Positions 54,249 to 63,822 of a stretch of 64,000 bases of DNA are shown here, piece after piece. Within the stretch, counting starts at the first letter, position 1. Each line of letters begins with the position of its first letter. The stretch lies in the NCBI RefSeq assembly GCF_003970795.1, contig NZ_RWKW01000002.1, positions 1 through 64,000 on the forward strand, written 5' to 3'. The DNA is from Aquibium carbonis (GTDB taxonomy: Bacteria > Pseudomonadota > Alphaproteobacteria > Rhizobiales > Rhizobiaceae). The notes beneath the pieces are model-generated. The model worked only from the letters and a program-made list of their open reading frames with translations. It was not told where the DNA came from and made no database searches. The translations under genes were made by a program, and so were the position numbers.

Positions 54249-54395
54249 CGTGACGGCCTGAAGTCGGCTCGCGCCACCGTTGCTTCCGGCGAAAGATTCC
54301 CGTGTTGCTAACCAGGATTTCAGAATTCTGGGCGATCACTTGTTGTGAAGCGACCGAACGCGTCCGGCGCCATGTAACCGAGGATCGCCCGACCG

Positions 54396-55163
54396 ATGAA
54401 ATCCCACCATCAGGCCTGTGCGGGATGCCGCGATGGAGAAGCCCTTTCCTTCGGGATCGCCATGGCCTTTCAGCCGATCGTTGCGGCCGCCAATGGCTCG
54501 ATCTTCGCCTACGAGGCGCTGGTGCGCGGCGAGAATGGCGAAGGTGCCAGCGAAATCCTGTCGCGGGTGTCCGAGGAAAACCGCTACGCCTTCGACCAGG
54601 CTTGCCGCCGTACCGCGATCAGGAGCGCGGCAGGACTTGGCCTCGCTGAACTCGGTGCACGGCTGTCGATCAACTTCATGCCGAATGCGGTCTACAAGGC
54701 CGAGGCCTGCATCAGGGTGACGCTGGAGACTGCTCGCGAAACCGGCTTCCCGCTGTCCAGCATCATCTTCGAATTCACGGAGAACGAGATGATCCGCGAC
54801 CCCGGCCACGTGAAGGAGATCGTGCGCGCCTACAACTCGTTCGGCTTCCTGACAGCGCTCGACGATTTTGGCGCGGGCTATGCGGGGCTTGGCCTGCTCG
54901 CCAACTTCCAGACGGACATCGTCAAGCTGGACATGGACCTGATCCGCAACATCAATGCCGACCGGGCACGCCGCGCCATCGTGCGCGGCATCGTGGTGAT
55001 GGCGAAGGATCTGGGAATCACGCTGATCGCCGAAGGCATCGAGACTCCGGAAGAATACGAGGTGCTGCGCGACCTGGGGATTGACCATCTGCAGGGCTAC
55101 GTCATCGCACGCCCAGGCTTCATGAGCCTTCCAGCGCCCAGGCAGATCAGGCTCGCCGCCTGA
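54396..55163 (+). CDS. EAL-domain cyclic-di-GMP phosphodiesterase
   Basis: 255-residue stand-alone EAL protein. Catalytic and binding motifs are all present: EALVRG (Glu40), NFMPNAVY, FEFTENEMI, LDDFGAGYAG (Asp156/157), KLDMDLIRN, IAEGIETPEE and LQGYVIARP. So it should hydrolyse c-di-GMP. A short N-terminal extension has CAGC at residues 8-11, which could bind metal or respond to redox. No membrane segment. Lies 222 bases after rpoH, past its terminator; a 10-base palindrome (54321-54330, CAGAATTCTG) may mark its promoter. Confidence 0.88.
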   Translation: MKSHHQACAGCRDGEALSFGIAMAFQPIVAAANGSIFAYEALVRGENGEGASEILSRVSEENRYAFDQACRRTAIRSAAGLGLAELGARLSINFMPNAVYKAEACIRVTLETARETGFPLSSIIFEFTENEMIRDPGHVKEIVRAYNSFGFLTALDDFGAGYAGLGLLANFQTDIVKLDMDLIRNINADRARRAIVRGIVVMAKDLGITLIAEGIETPEEYEVLRDLGIDHLQGYVIARPGFMSLPAPRQIRLAA

Positions 55164-55191
55164 CGATACGTCCGAGCGGGCCGCTCCCGCG

Positions 55192-56871
55192 TCAGCCGCT
55201 GTCCGCTTCCTGCCAGGCCCGCAGTGCCTGTTCGAACACCTGCTCACCGGGAATGCCCTTCTCCATCGTCATGAGCGCGCGGCGGCCAGACTTGTAGACG
55301 ATCGGCACGTCGATCCAGTTCTGGCGGCTCAGAAGCGAATTGTTGGCGTCCCGCGCCTGCTTTTCGTCATTGAGAGCGAGAAGGAAAAAGCCGTCGGCGA
55401 TCTTGGCCGTCATGCCGGCGAGCGGACTTCCGGCCGATTCCTCCGTCTCCTTCATCGTCATGCGAAGCACATTGTCGATGGCGCCGCCGGCAAAATTTTC
55501 CGGGGTGATGAAGATCAACTCGACGATGTGGCTGGCGGGCAAGGACTTGTCGGCGTTGCGACGGATCGTCATCCGAAGCTGGATGTCCCTGCCAGGCACG
55601 CTCGCCTCGGCTCGGATCGCAGGTTCCGGCGGGAGGTCGTTGCCCGGCGATTCCTGAATCAGGGACCAGACCGTGGCCCCCGGCTCCGCCGAGCCCTGCG
55701 CGACGCTGGTGCGCTCCTCGTAGAAGATCGCGCGCTGGCCGACCGGCACCGCCGCCTCGTTGGCCGGCGCAGGCGTGGCCGCATCCGGAGCCTGAGTCGC
55801 AGCCGCCACGGACGTGCCCTCGCCGATGATGGGCCTGCCGTTGGCGGGGCCGTCGTCGACCTCGCTGCCATCGGGATTGAGGCGCTGGGTCAACTTCGGC
55901 GCGGTGTCGGTGGCAGTGACATTGTCGCTGCTCGTGCCGGACACGTCGGGCTCCGGCGAAAGCGCAGCGATTTCTTCTTCGTCCTCTTCGACGGCGAGCG
56001 GCTCTGCAGGTTCCGGCGCGGCGTCCGGCGCAAGGTTCACCGTCGAAACGTCACCGCCTCCAAAGAGCGATCCGATCCGATCCTGGTTTGCCCAAAGGCC
56101 GTAGCCCAGCCCACCGAACACGACGAGGGCGGCAGCGGCGCCAGCCGCGATCTTGACGAAGCCCGAGCGGGCGCGGGCGGGCGCCTGCGGCGCCGCCCCG
56201 GCTCCGCCATATCGCCGGTCGTCCGCCGAAATGGCGCCGCCCAGCGGATCGTCGTGGCGCGGTGCGGCGGCAGGTTCGTCATAGGCGCCATAGCTGTCGT
56301 TGCCATCGAAGGACGGCTCTTCGTACTCGGGCTCGAATTCCGGTTCCTCTTCGTCCTCCGGTTCAGGGACGTTCGCTACGGGAGAAAAGCCGCGCGGAGC
56401 CTGCGCAGGAAGCGGCTGGACGGGCCTGAATCCATCCCTGGCGGCTGCCGCGGCGGGTGCAACCGTGGACGCGGCCACGGCAATGGGCGCAGTGCTGGCG
56501 TTCGCGGCGGCTCGAGACGAGGGCACGGGCGCGGCCGGAACCGGGCGGGAGGGAGGGGCAGGGTCCGGAGCCTTCGGCGCCGGCTTCGACAGGCTGGAAA
56601 ACAGCGCGTCGAGCTCGTCGAGCGGATCCTCCTCCTCATCGAACTCGATGGAGATGTCGAGGGCTGCGTACTCCGCCTCGACCTTGAGAATAGCCTCCTC
56701 CAGCGCCTTGCGCTGGCGGTCGATGACAACGGGTGGCGCAGGCGGATTGAGAGCCGCGAGCTTCGCGCCGATGGTGATGCGCGCCTTCTGGTAAACCTTC
56801 TCGCGCACATCGGGCGTGGTCTCGCCGAGGCCTTCGATGGTCTTTTTGAGGACCGCTACGAAATCCGCCAT
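55192..56871 (-). CDS. Single-pass membrane protein of unknown function next to purA
   Basis: 559 residues, conserved in rhizobia beside purA but uncharacterised. N-terminal cytosolic part: a helical stretch 1-75 (DVREKVYQKARITIGAKLAA), then acidic and Pro/Ala-rich low-complexity sequence (EPEDEEEPEFEPEYEEP). One helix at about 239-260 (IAAGAAAALVVFGGLGYGLW). After it, another acidic linker and a folded C-terminal domain (about 385-559) with ELIFITPENFAGGAIDNVLR and the ending MEKGIPGEQVFEQALRAW. The layout suggests an inner-membrane protein whose C-terminal domain faces the periplasm. No function is claimed. Confidence 0.82.
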   Translation of the reverse strand: MADFVAVLKKTIEGLGETTPDVREKVYQKARITIGAKLAALNPPAPPVVIDRQRKALEEAILKVEAEYAALDISIEFDEEEDPLDELDALFSSLSKPAPKAPDPAPPSRPVPAAPVPSSRAAANASTAPIAVAASTVAPAAAAARDGFRPVQPLPAQAPRGFSPVANVPEPEDEEEPEFEPEYEEPSFDGNDSYGAYDEPAAAPRHDDPLGGAISADDRRYGGAGAAPQAPARARSGFVKIAAGAAAALVVFGGLGYGLWANQDRIGSLFGGGDVSTVNLAPDAAPEPAEPLAVEEDEEEIAALSPEPDVSGTSSDNVTATDTAPKLTQRLNPDGSEVDDGPANGRPIIGEGTSVAAATQAPDAATPAPANEAAVPVGQRAIFYEERTSVAQGSAEPGATVWSLIQESPGNDLPPEPAIRAEASVPGRDIQLRMTIRRNADKSLPASHIVELIFITPENFAGGAIDNVLRMTMKETEESAGSPLAGMTAKIADGFFLLALNDEKQARDANNSLLSRQNWIDVPIVYKSGRRALMTMEKGIPGEQVFEQALRAWQEADSG

Positions 56872-56942
56872 ATGTCTCTTCGACCTATATTTTTTCCTCC
56901 CGGACAGACGCGGCCATTTCCGCCCCCCGCAGGAGTTTCAAA

Positions 56943-58241
56943 CTAATCTTGAAACGGGTCCGTCACAAGTATGGTGTCATCGCGCTCGGGGCTGGTCGAC
57001 AGCAGCGCAACCGGCGCGCCGATCAGTTCCTCCACGTATCGAACATACTTCACCGCTTGCGCGGGAAGGTCGTTCCAGCTGCGCGCGCCGCGCGTCGTGC
57101 CCTTCCAGCCTTCGAGGCTCTTGTAGATGGGCTCCACGCGCGCCTGCGCGCCCTGGCTGGCCGGAAGATAGTCGATCTCTTCGCCGTCAAGTCGATAGCC
57201 GGTGCAGACCTTGATCTCGTCGAGCCCGTCGAGAACGTCGAGCTTGGTCAACGCGATGCCATCGATCCCGTTCACCGCCACCGCCTGGCGCACCAGCACG
57301 GCGTCGAACCAGCCGCAGCGGCGCTTGCGCCCGGTCACCGTGCCGAACTCGTGGCCGCGCTCGCCGAGGAAATTGCCGACCTCATTGTCCTGCTCGGTCG
57401 GAAAAGGCCCTTCGCCGACGCGGGTGGTGTAGGCCTTGGTGATGCCGAGCACGTATCCGATGGTTCCGGGCCCGACACCCGAGCCTGTGGCGGCCTGACC
57501 CGACACGGTGTTCGACGACGTCACGAAGGGATAGGTGCCGTGATCGATGTCGAGCAGCGTGCCCTGAGCACCCTCGAACAGGATGCGATCGCCCGCGCGG
57601 CGTGCATCGTCGAGAATCTTCCAGACACGATCCATGTAGGGCAGAATCTTGTCGGCGACGGAGCGAAGCTCTTCCATGGCCGTCGCATGGTCGACTTCGG
57701 CATGGCCGAGACCGCGCCGCAACGCATTGTGATGCGTGAGCAACCGATCGACCTTGCCCGGAAGGCTTTCCATGTCCGACAGATCCATGACCCGTATCGC
57801 CCTGCGGCCGACCTTGTCCTCATAGGCCGGCCCGATACCCCTGCGGGTGGTTCCGATCTTGGTGCCCGAATTCGAGGCCGCGTCTTCGCGGAACCCATCA
57901 AGCTCCCTGTGAAGGGACAGTATCAACGCGGTATTTTCGGCTATTTTCAGGCGGTCCGGATTTACGTCGACGCCCTGCCCCTTCAGTCGCTCCACCTCGG
58001 CGACGAAGGCATGCGGATCGAAGACCACGCCATTGCCGATGACGGACAGCTTGCCAGGGCGCACGACGCCCGACGGAAGCAGCGACAACTTGTAGACCTT
58101 GCCATCGACGACCAGCGTGTGCCCGGCATTGTGTCCGCCCTGGAAACGAACCACGAGATCGGCACGCTCGGACAACCAGTCGACGATCTTGCCCTTGCCC
58201 TCATCGCCCCACTGAGACCCGACGACCACGACGTTGGCCAT
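56943..58241 (-). CDS. purA: Adenylosuccinate synthase
   Basis: 432-residue enzyme making adenylosuccinate from IMP, aspartate and GTP, the first committed step to AMP. The start [18 protein letters not shown] carries the GTP loop (residues 12-18) with catalytic Asp13, followed by GGHNAGHT (catalytic His41 area). [15 protein letters not shown] and [13 protein letters not shown] are the IMP-binding loops. Length is normal. It is 71 bases upstream of the 559-residue membrane protein gene, in the same direction. Confidence 0.97.
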   Translation of the reverse strand: MANVVVVGSQWGDEGKGKIVDWLSERADLVVRFQGGHNAGHTLVVDGKVYKLSLLPSGVVRPGKLSVIGNGVVFDPHAFVAEVERLKGQGVDVNPDRLKIAENTALILSLHRELDGFREDAASNSGTKIGTTRRGIGPAYEDKVGRRAIRVMDLSDMESLPGKVDRLLTHHNALRRGLGHAEVDHATAMEELRSVADKILPYMDRVWKILDDARRAGDRILFEGAQGTLLDIDHGTYPFVTSSNTVSGQAATGSGVGPGTIGYVLGITKAYTTRVGEGPFPTEQDNEVGNFLGERGHEFGTVTGRKRRCGWFDAVLVRQAVAVNGIDGIALTKLDVLDGLDEIKVCTGYRLDGEEIDYLPASQGAQARVEPIYKSLEGWKGTTRGARSWNDLPAQAVKYVRYVEELIGAPVALLSTSPERDDTILVTDPFQD

Positions 58242-58435
58242 TGACGCTTCCTTCCAGATGCCGGCGCAGGAAGCGCCGCAAAAAATGACAGGCTTCTATA
58301 GCGGGCCGCACCGAGCCGCGCGACCCCTTTTCGCGCCGGTTTCGTGCCGAGGACCAACCAAATAGGCGCGTTTGATCATTTACTTCGAGACCGCGAGCCC
58401 CTAACCCCGGCGCCACTCGACCTGAACGGATCCCC

Positions 58436-59335
58436 ATGCATCAAGCGGCCTATGCCCTGCTCCTGCTGACGACCATGTTCTGGGGCGGCAATGCCGTGGC
58501 CGGCAAGATGGCCGTGGGCCACGTTTCGCCCATGCTGCTCGTCGTCCTGAGATGGGCGATGGCCTTCGGCTTCCTCTACCTGATCGGCCATCGGCAACTG
58601 AGCGCCGATTGGGCCGCCGTGCGCCCGAGACTGGCCTACCTGTCCGCGATGGGCTTCTTCGGCTTCGCGGCATTCAATCTCGCGCTCTACGGCGCCTTTC
58701 TCTATACGACGGCAGTGAACGGCAGCATCGAGCAGGCCGGCATCCCGGTGGTCATTTTCGCGCTGAACTTCCTGTTTTTCGGGCAGCGCGTCTTCAAGGG
58801 CCAGATCGTCGGCTTCCTGCTGACCTTCGCCGGGATCCTGCTGACGGCCGCGCATGGCAATCTCGCCGGGCTGCTGCGGCTCGACCTGAATCGCGGCGAC
58901 GCGCTGGTGCTGGTCGCGGTGGTGGTCTATGCGGGCTACACTGTGTGCCTGCGCTATCGCCCGCCGATCCACTGGAAGAGCTACATGATCGTGCTCTCGG
59001 CGGCCGCCGGCCTCACATCGATCCCGTTCGCCATCATGGAGTACGCCGCCGACGCGATGATCTGGCCCGATGCGACCGGATGGGGCTGCGTGGTCTACAC
59101 GGCCGTCTTCCCCTCGCTGCTGTCGCAGGTGTTCTACATGCGCGGCGTCGAGATGATCGGCGCGAACCGGGCCGGGCTGTTCATCAACCTCGTCCCGATC
59201 TTCGGCACGATGCTTTCGATCCTCGTGCTCGGCGAAGCGCTGCACGGCTATCACGTCGTCGCGATCGCGCTGACCATCGCCGGCATCTGGATCGCGGAGT
59301 GGAGCGGGCGCAGGCGGGCGGCGAAGGTAGCCTGA
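58436..59335 (+). CDS. EamA/RhaT-family (DMT) transporter
   Basis: 299 residues with ten predicted helices in two EamA halves (about 5-140 and 150-290). The first half starts YALLLLTTMFWGGNAVAGKM; the second has GANRAGLFINLVPIFGTMLS, both typical of drug/metabolite exporters. Substrate is unknown; such proteins export amino acids, purines or sugars. Convergent with sucB and divergent from purA (194 bases between starts). Confidence 0.87.
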   Translation: MHQAAYALLLLTTMFWGGNAVAGKMAVGHVSPMLLVVLRWAMAFGFLYLIGHRQLSADWAAVRPRLAYLSAMGFFGFAAFNLALYGAFLYTTAVNGSIEQAGIPVVIFALNFLFFGQRVFKGQIVGFLLTFAGILLTAAHGNLAGLLRLDLNRGDALVLVAVVVYAGYTVCLRYRPPIHWKSYMIVLSAAAGLTSIPFAIMEYAADAMIWPDATGWGCVVYTAVFPSLLSQVFYMRGVEMIGANRAGLFINLVPIFGTMLSILVLGEALHGYHVVAIALTIAGIWIAEWSGRRRAAKVA

Positions 59336-59347
59336 GCGGGCAGCGGG

Positions 59348-59376
59348 GGCGGCGAGCGTCAGCCAAGCTCGCCGCC
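59348..59376. terminator. Stem between convergent EamA gene and sucB
   Basis: GGCGGCGAGC, 9-base loop, GCTCGCCGCC: perfect 10-base stem between the two stops. No U-run on either strand, so an imperfect bidirectional terminator at best. Confidence 0.5.
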
Positions 59377-59388
59377 AGTGGCGCTTTC

Positions 59389-60651
59389 CTAGAGATCCAG
59401 CACCAGCCGCTCGGGATCCTCCAGGCTTTCCTTGACGCGCACCAGGAAGGTGACGGCTTCCTTGCCGTCGACGATCCGGTGATCGTAGGAGAGCGCGAGA
59501 TACATCATCGGGCGGATCACGATCTGGCCACCGACGACCATCGGCCGCTCCTGGATCTTGTGCATGCCGAGAATGCCCGACTGCGGCGCGTTGAGGATCG
59601 GCGTCGACATCAGCGAGCCGTAGACGCCACCGTTGGAGATGGTGAAGGTGCCGCCCTGCATGTCGGCCATCGACAGCTTGCCGTCGCGCGCCGCGATGCC
59701 CAGCCGGCCGATCTCCTTCTCGATCTCGGCGATCGACATCTGGTCGGCGTCGCGCACCACCGGCACCACGAGGCCCTTGTCGGTGCCCACGGCCACGCCG
59801 ATGTGGCAGTAATTCTTGTAGATGATGTCAGTGCCGTCGATCTCGGCATTGACCGCCGGGATTTCCTTCAGCGCATGCGTCACCGCCTTGGAGAAGAAGC
59901 CCATGAAGCCGAGCTTCACGCCATGCTTCTTCTCGAACACGTCCTTGTACTTGGTGCGCAGGTCCATCACCGCCTTCATGTCGACCTCGTTGAAGGTCGT
60001 CAGCATGGCGGCGGAGTTCTGGGCGTCCTTCAGCCGGCGCGCGATGGTCTGGCGCAGGCGGGTCATCTTGACGCGCTCCTCGCGGCCCTCGTCGCCCGCG
60101 GCCGTGGCGGTGCGGGGAACCTTCGGTGCTTCGGCCGGCTGGGCCGGAGCGCCGCGCGAGATCGCGTCGAGCACGTCGCCCTTCAGGATCTGGCCGCGCT
60201 TGCCCGAGCCTTCCACCTGATCGGCGGAAAGATTCTTCTCGGCCATCAGCTTGGCGGCCGACGGAGCGGCGGGCATGTCGCGCTTCGTCACCTCGCCGCC
60301 GACGAGTTCAGCGGTCTTGTCCTGCGCATCCTTGACGGTGGAGGAGCCACTGGCGCCGGAGGCCTGGGCAACCGAGGCGCTTTCATCCTTCTTCGGTGCA
60401 GGCGCCGCGCCCGCGCCTTCGCCGATCATGCCGAGCAGCGCGCCGACGCCGACGGTCTCGCCTTCCTTGGCAGTGATTTCGGCCAGCTTGCCAGCGGCCG
60501 GGGCCGGCACCTCGAGCGTCACCTTGTCGGTTTCGAGCTCGAGCAGCGGTTCGTCCTGGACGACGGCATCGCCCGGCTGCTTGAACCACTTGCCGATGGT
60601 TGCTTCGCTGACGGATTCACCCAGCGTGGGGACGCGGATTTCAGTGGCCAT
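59389..60651 (-). CDS. sucB: Dihydrolipoyl succinyltransferase, E2 of 2-oxoglutarate dehydrogenase
   Basis: 420-residue E2 core of the complex that makes succinyl-CoA. One lipoyl domain (1-80) with Lys43 in [12 protein letters not shown]; the E1/E3-binding domain lies about 125-165 ([20 protein letters not shown]); the catalytic domain has [10 protein letters not shown] with His391 and Asp395. Begins 45 bases after the sucA stop. In many relatives lpd follows; here the next gene is a convergent transporter, so E3 must be encoded elsewhere. Confidence 0.96.
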   Translation of the reverse strand: MATEIRVPTLGESVSEATIGKWFKQPGDAVVQDEPLLELETDKVTLEVPAPAAGKLAEITAKEGETVGVGALLGMIGEGAGAAPAPKKDESASVAQASGASGSSTVKDAQDKTAELVGGEVTKRDMPAAPSAAKLMAEKNLSADQVEGSGKRGQILKGDVLDAISRGAPAQPAEAPKVPRTATAAGDEGREERVKMTRLRQTIARRLKDAQNSAAMLTTFNEVDMKAVMDLRTKYKDVFEKKHGVKLGFMGFFSKAVTHALKEIPAVNAEIDGTDIIYKNYCHIGVAVGTDKGLVVPVVRDADQMSIAEIEKEIGRLGIAARDGKLSMADMQGGTFTISNGGVYGSLMSTPILNAPQSGILGMHKIQERPMVVGGQIVIRPMMYLALSYDHRIVDGKEAVTFLVRVKESLEDPERLVLDL

Positions 60652-60696
60652 GTTTCTTGTTCCGTGCCTTCGAAGGGGTTTCGGATCGATGTTGCG

Positions 60697-63684
60697 TTAT
60701 TCGCCCAGCGCATCTTCGAGGAAAGCCTCGAGCTGCGCCAGATGCTTGGACATGAGACCGGTGGCGGGCGACGCCGAGGCGGGGCGTCCCGTGTAGCGCA
60801 CGCGCTGGTGCTTGGCGTCGATATGGGCGAGCACCCATTCCAGGTAGGGGTCGATGAACGACCAGGAACCCATGTTCTTGGGCTCCTCCTGGCACCAGAC
60901 CATCTCGGCGTTGCGGAAACGCGAGAGCTCCGTGATCAGCGCCTTGGCTGGGAAGGGATAGAGCTGTTCGATGCGCAGCAGGTAGACGTCGTCGATGCCC
61001 CGCTTCTCGCGCTCCTCGTAGAGGTCGAAATAGACCTTGCCCGAACACATGACGACGCGGCGGATCTTCGAGTCCTTCACCAGCTTGATCGGCTGGTCCG
61101 CTAGGAGCTGGGCATCGTCCCACAGCAGGCGGTGGAACGAGCTCTCCCCCGACATCTCGGCCAGCGTCGAGACCGCGCGCTTGTGGCGCAGCAGCGACTT
61201 CGGCGTCATGAGGATCAGCGGCTTGCGGAAATCGCGCTTCAATTGCCGGCGCAGCGCATGGAAGTAGTTGGCCGGCGTGGTGAGGTTGGCGACCTGCATG
61301 TTGTCTTCGGCGCACATCTGCAGCCAGCGCTCCAGGCGGGCCGACGAGTGCTCCGGTCCCTGCCCCTCGTAGCCGTGCGGCAGGAGGCACACGAGGCCCG
61401 ACATCCGCAGCCACTTGCGTTCGCCCGACGAGATGAACTGGTCGAACACCACCTGGGCGCCGTTGGCGAAATCGCCGAACTGCGCTTCCCAGAGCGTCAG
61501 CGCGCGCGGCTCGGCCAGCGAGTAGCCATATTCGAAGCCGAGCACGGCCTCTTCCGAGAGCATCGAGTTGATGACTTCGTAATTGGCCTGCTGGGGACCG
61601 AGATTGTTGAGCGGGATGTAGCGGTTCTCGTCGCGCTGGTCGTAGAGCACCGAATGGCGCTGCGAGAACGTGCCGCGCTCAGAATCCTGGCCTGACAGGC
61701 GCACCGGATTGCCCTCGAGCAGGATCGAGCCGAAAGCCAGCGACTCGGCGGTGGCCCAATCGATACCTTCGCCCGTTTCGATCGCCTGGCGGCGATTCTC
61801 CAGGAAGCGGTTGATGGTGCGATGAACCTCGAAATCCTTCGGGATGTCGGTCAGCTTGCGGCCGATCTCCTTCAGAGATTTCATCGGCACGCCGGTCTTG
61901 CCACGGCGCTGTTCGTCCTGATTGTCGGCGCTGCGAAGCCCTGACCACGCGCCATCCAGCCAATCGGCCTTGTTCGGCTTGTAGGCCTGTCCGGACTCGA
62001 ACTCGACTTCGAGGTGGGCGCGCCACTCGGCCTTCATCTGGTCGACCTCTTCACGGGTCACCAGATTCTCGTCGATCAGCTTCTGCGAATAGATCTGCAC
62101 GGTCGACGGGTGCGACCGAATCTTCTTGTACATGAGCGGCTGCGTGAAGGCCGGCTCGTCACCCTCATTGTGGCCGAAGCGCCGGTAGCAGAACATGTCG
62201 ATCACGACAGGCTTCTGGAAGGTCATCCGGAACTCGGTCGCCACCTTTGCGGCGTAGACCACCGCTTCGGGATCGTCGCCGTTGACGTGGAAGATCGGCG
62301 CCTCGATCATCTTGGCGACGTCGGAAGGGTACGGGGACGACCGCGAGAAGCGCGGATTGGTCGTGAAGCCGATTTGGTTGTTGATGATGAAATGCAGCGT
62401 GCCGCCAACCCTGTGGCCGCGCAGGCCCGAAAGGCCGAGGCACTCGGCTACCACGCCCTGGCCGGCAAAGGCGGCGTCGCCATGCAGCAGCAAAGGCAGA
62501 ACCTTGGCGCGTTCTTCCTGCGGCACGACTTCCTCGCGCTTGCGGCCGAAGATCTGGTCTTGCTTGGCGCGGGCCTTGCCCATGACCACGGGATTGACGA
62601 TCTCGAGATGCGAGGGGTTGGCCGTCAGCGACAGATGCACCTTGTTGCCGTCGAACTCGCGGTCTGACGACGCGCCGAGATGGTACTTCACGTCACCCGA
62701 ACCCTCGACGTCGTCGGGAGCGAAAGAGCCGCCCTTGAACTCGTGGAAGACGGCCCGATGCGGCTTGCCCATCACCTGAGTGAGAACGTTGAGACGGCCA
62801 CGATGGGCCATGCCGAGCACGATCTCCTTCATGCCCATGTTGCCGCCGCGCTTGATGATCTGCTCCAACGCCGGGATCAGCGCCTCGCCGCCGTCGAGGC
62901 CGAAACGCTTGGTGCCCTTGTACTTGACGTCGATGAACTGTTCGAAGCCTTCCGCCTCGATCAGCTTCTGCAGGATCGCCTTCTTGCCGTTCGCGGTAAA
63001 CTCGATGCCCTTGTCGGGCCCCTCGATGCGCTCCTGGATCCAGGCCTTCTCCTCCGGATTGGAGATATGCATGAACTCGACGCCAAGCGTGGAACTGTAG
63101 GTCCGCTGCAGGATGTCGAGCATCTGCCGGATGGTGGCGAACTCGAGTCCGAGCACGTTGTCGATGAAGATCGGGCGGTCGAAGTCGGCTTCGGTGAAGC
63201 CGTAGTTTTCGGGCGACAGTTCGTTGTAGTCCTCCTGGCGGCTGGCGACACCCAAGGGATCGAGGTTGGCATGCAGATGGCCGCGCATGCGAAAGGCGCG
63301 GATCATCATGATGGCCCGCACCGAATCGCGGGTCGCGCGGTGGACGTCAGCCTCCGACAATGCGGCGCCGGTCGTGGCGGCCTTCTCGCGCGTGCGCCTG
63401 TCGAAATGCTTCTCGACTGTGCCCCAATCGCCATCGAGCGCAGATACCAGTTCGCCATTGGCCTTCAATGGCCAGTTGGCCCGCTCCCAGGAAGCGCCAC
63501 GGGCGTTCTTGCGAACGTCGTCGGCATCATCCTTCAGGGCACCGAAAAACTCCCGCCATTCGGGATCGACGGCGTTCGGATCGTCCTGCCAGGAGGCATA
63601 GAGTTCTTCGATATAGTTGGCGTTGCCGCCATAGAGGAACGAGGTGAGGGAAAACTGGTCGTTGGCCTGATCCTGCCGTGCCAT
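60697..63684 (-). CDS. sucA: 2-oxoglutarate dehydrogenase E1 component
   Basis: 995-residue thiamine-diphosphate enzyme, normal length. Starts with a FLYGGNANYIEELYASWQDD segment that binds E2. The ThDP-fold part has FGLDGGEALIPALEQ and LGMAHRGRLNVLTQVMGKPH, and HGDAAFAGQGVVAE holds the GDG/GDA-type Mg site. The C-terminal half carries ICLLPHGYEGQGPEHSSAR-like residues (VCLLPHGYEGQGPEHSSARL). Upstream sucD ends 138 bases before it; a stem-loop lies in that gap. Confidence 0.97.
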   Translation of the reverse strand: MARQDQANDQFSLTSFLYGGNANYIEELYASWQDDPNAVDPEWREFFGALKDDADDVRKNARGASWERANWPLKANGELVSALDGDWGTVEKHFDRRTREKAATTGAALSEADVHRATRDSVRAIMMIRAFRMRGHLHANLDPLGVASRQEDYNELSPENYGFTEADFDRPIFIDNVLGLEFATIRQMLDILQRTYSSTLGVEFMHISNPEEKAWIQERIEGPDKGIEFTANGKKAILQKLIEAEGFEQFIDVKYKGTKRFGLDGGEALIPALEQIIKRGGNMGMKEIVLGMAHRGRLNVLTQVMGKPHRAVFHEFKGGSFAPDDVEGSGDVKYHLGASSDREFDGNKVHLSLTANPSHLEIVNPVVMGKARAKQDQIFGRKREEVVPQEERAKVLPLLLHGDAAFAGQGVVAECLGLSGLRGHRVGGTLHFIINNQIGFTTNPRFSRSSPYPSDVAKMIEAPIFHVNGDDPEAVVYAAKVATEFRMTFQKPVVIDMFCYRRFGHNEGDEPAFTQPLMYKKIRSHPSTVQIYSQKLIDENLVTREEVDQMKAEWRAHLEVEFESGQAYKPNKADWLDGAWSGLRSADNQDEQRRGKTGVPMKSLKEIGRKLTDIPKDFEVHRTINRFLENRRQAIETGEGIDWATAESLAFGSILLEGNPVRLSGQDSERGTFSQRHSVLYDQRDENRYIPLNNLGPQQANYEVINSMLSEEAVLGFEYGYSLAEPRALTLWEAQFGDFANGAQVVFDQFISSGERKWLRMSGLVCLLPHGYEGQGPEHSSARLERWLQMCAEDNMQVANLTTPANYFHALRRQLKRDFRKPLILMTPKSLLRHKRAVSTLAEMSGESSFHRLLWDDAQLLADQPIKLVKDSKIRRVVMCSGKVYFDLYEEREKRGIDDVYLLRIEQLYPFPAKALITELSRFRNAEMVWCQEEPKNMGSWSFIDPYLEWVLAHIDAKHQRVRYTGRPASASPATGLMSKHLAQLEAFLEDALGE

Positions 63685-63788
63685 GGTCGGTCCTTGCCGG
63701 AGCCTGCGGCCCCGTCTCCTTCTTGGTGCGGCGTATTGGCCGCTGTTTCCTTGGCGGTTGCCCGCCTGTTCCTGCTCCTCGATGGGAG

Positions 63789-63806
63789 CGGCCGCTGGTG
63801 CGGCCG
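63789..63806. promoter_or_regulatory. Intercistronic stem-loop between sucD and sucA
   Basis: CGGCCGC-TGGT-GCGGCCG, a 7-base stem, 17 bases after the sucD stop. It may stabilise the 3' end of the upstream mRNA or be a processing site. No U-run follows on the minus strand. Confidence 0.45.
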
Positions 63807-63822
63807 GTCCCGATGCTCGTAA

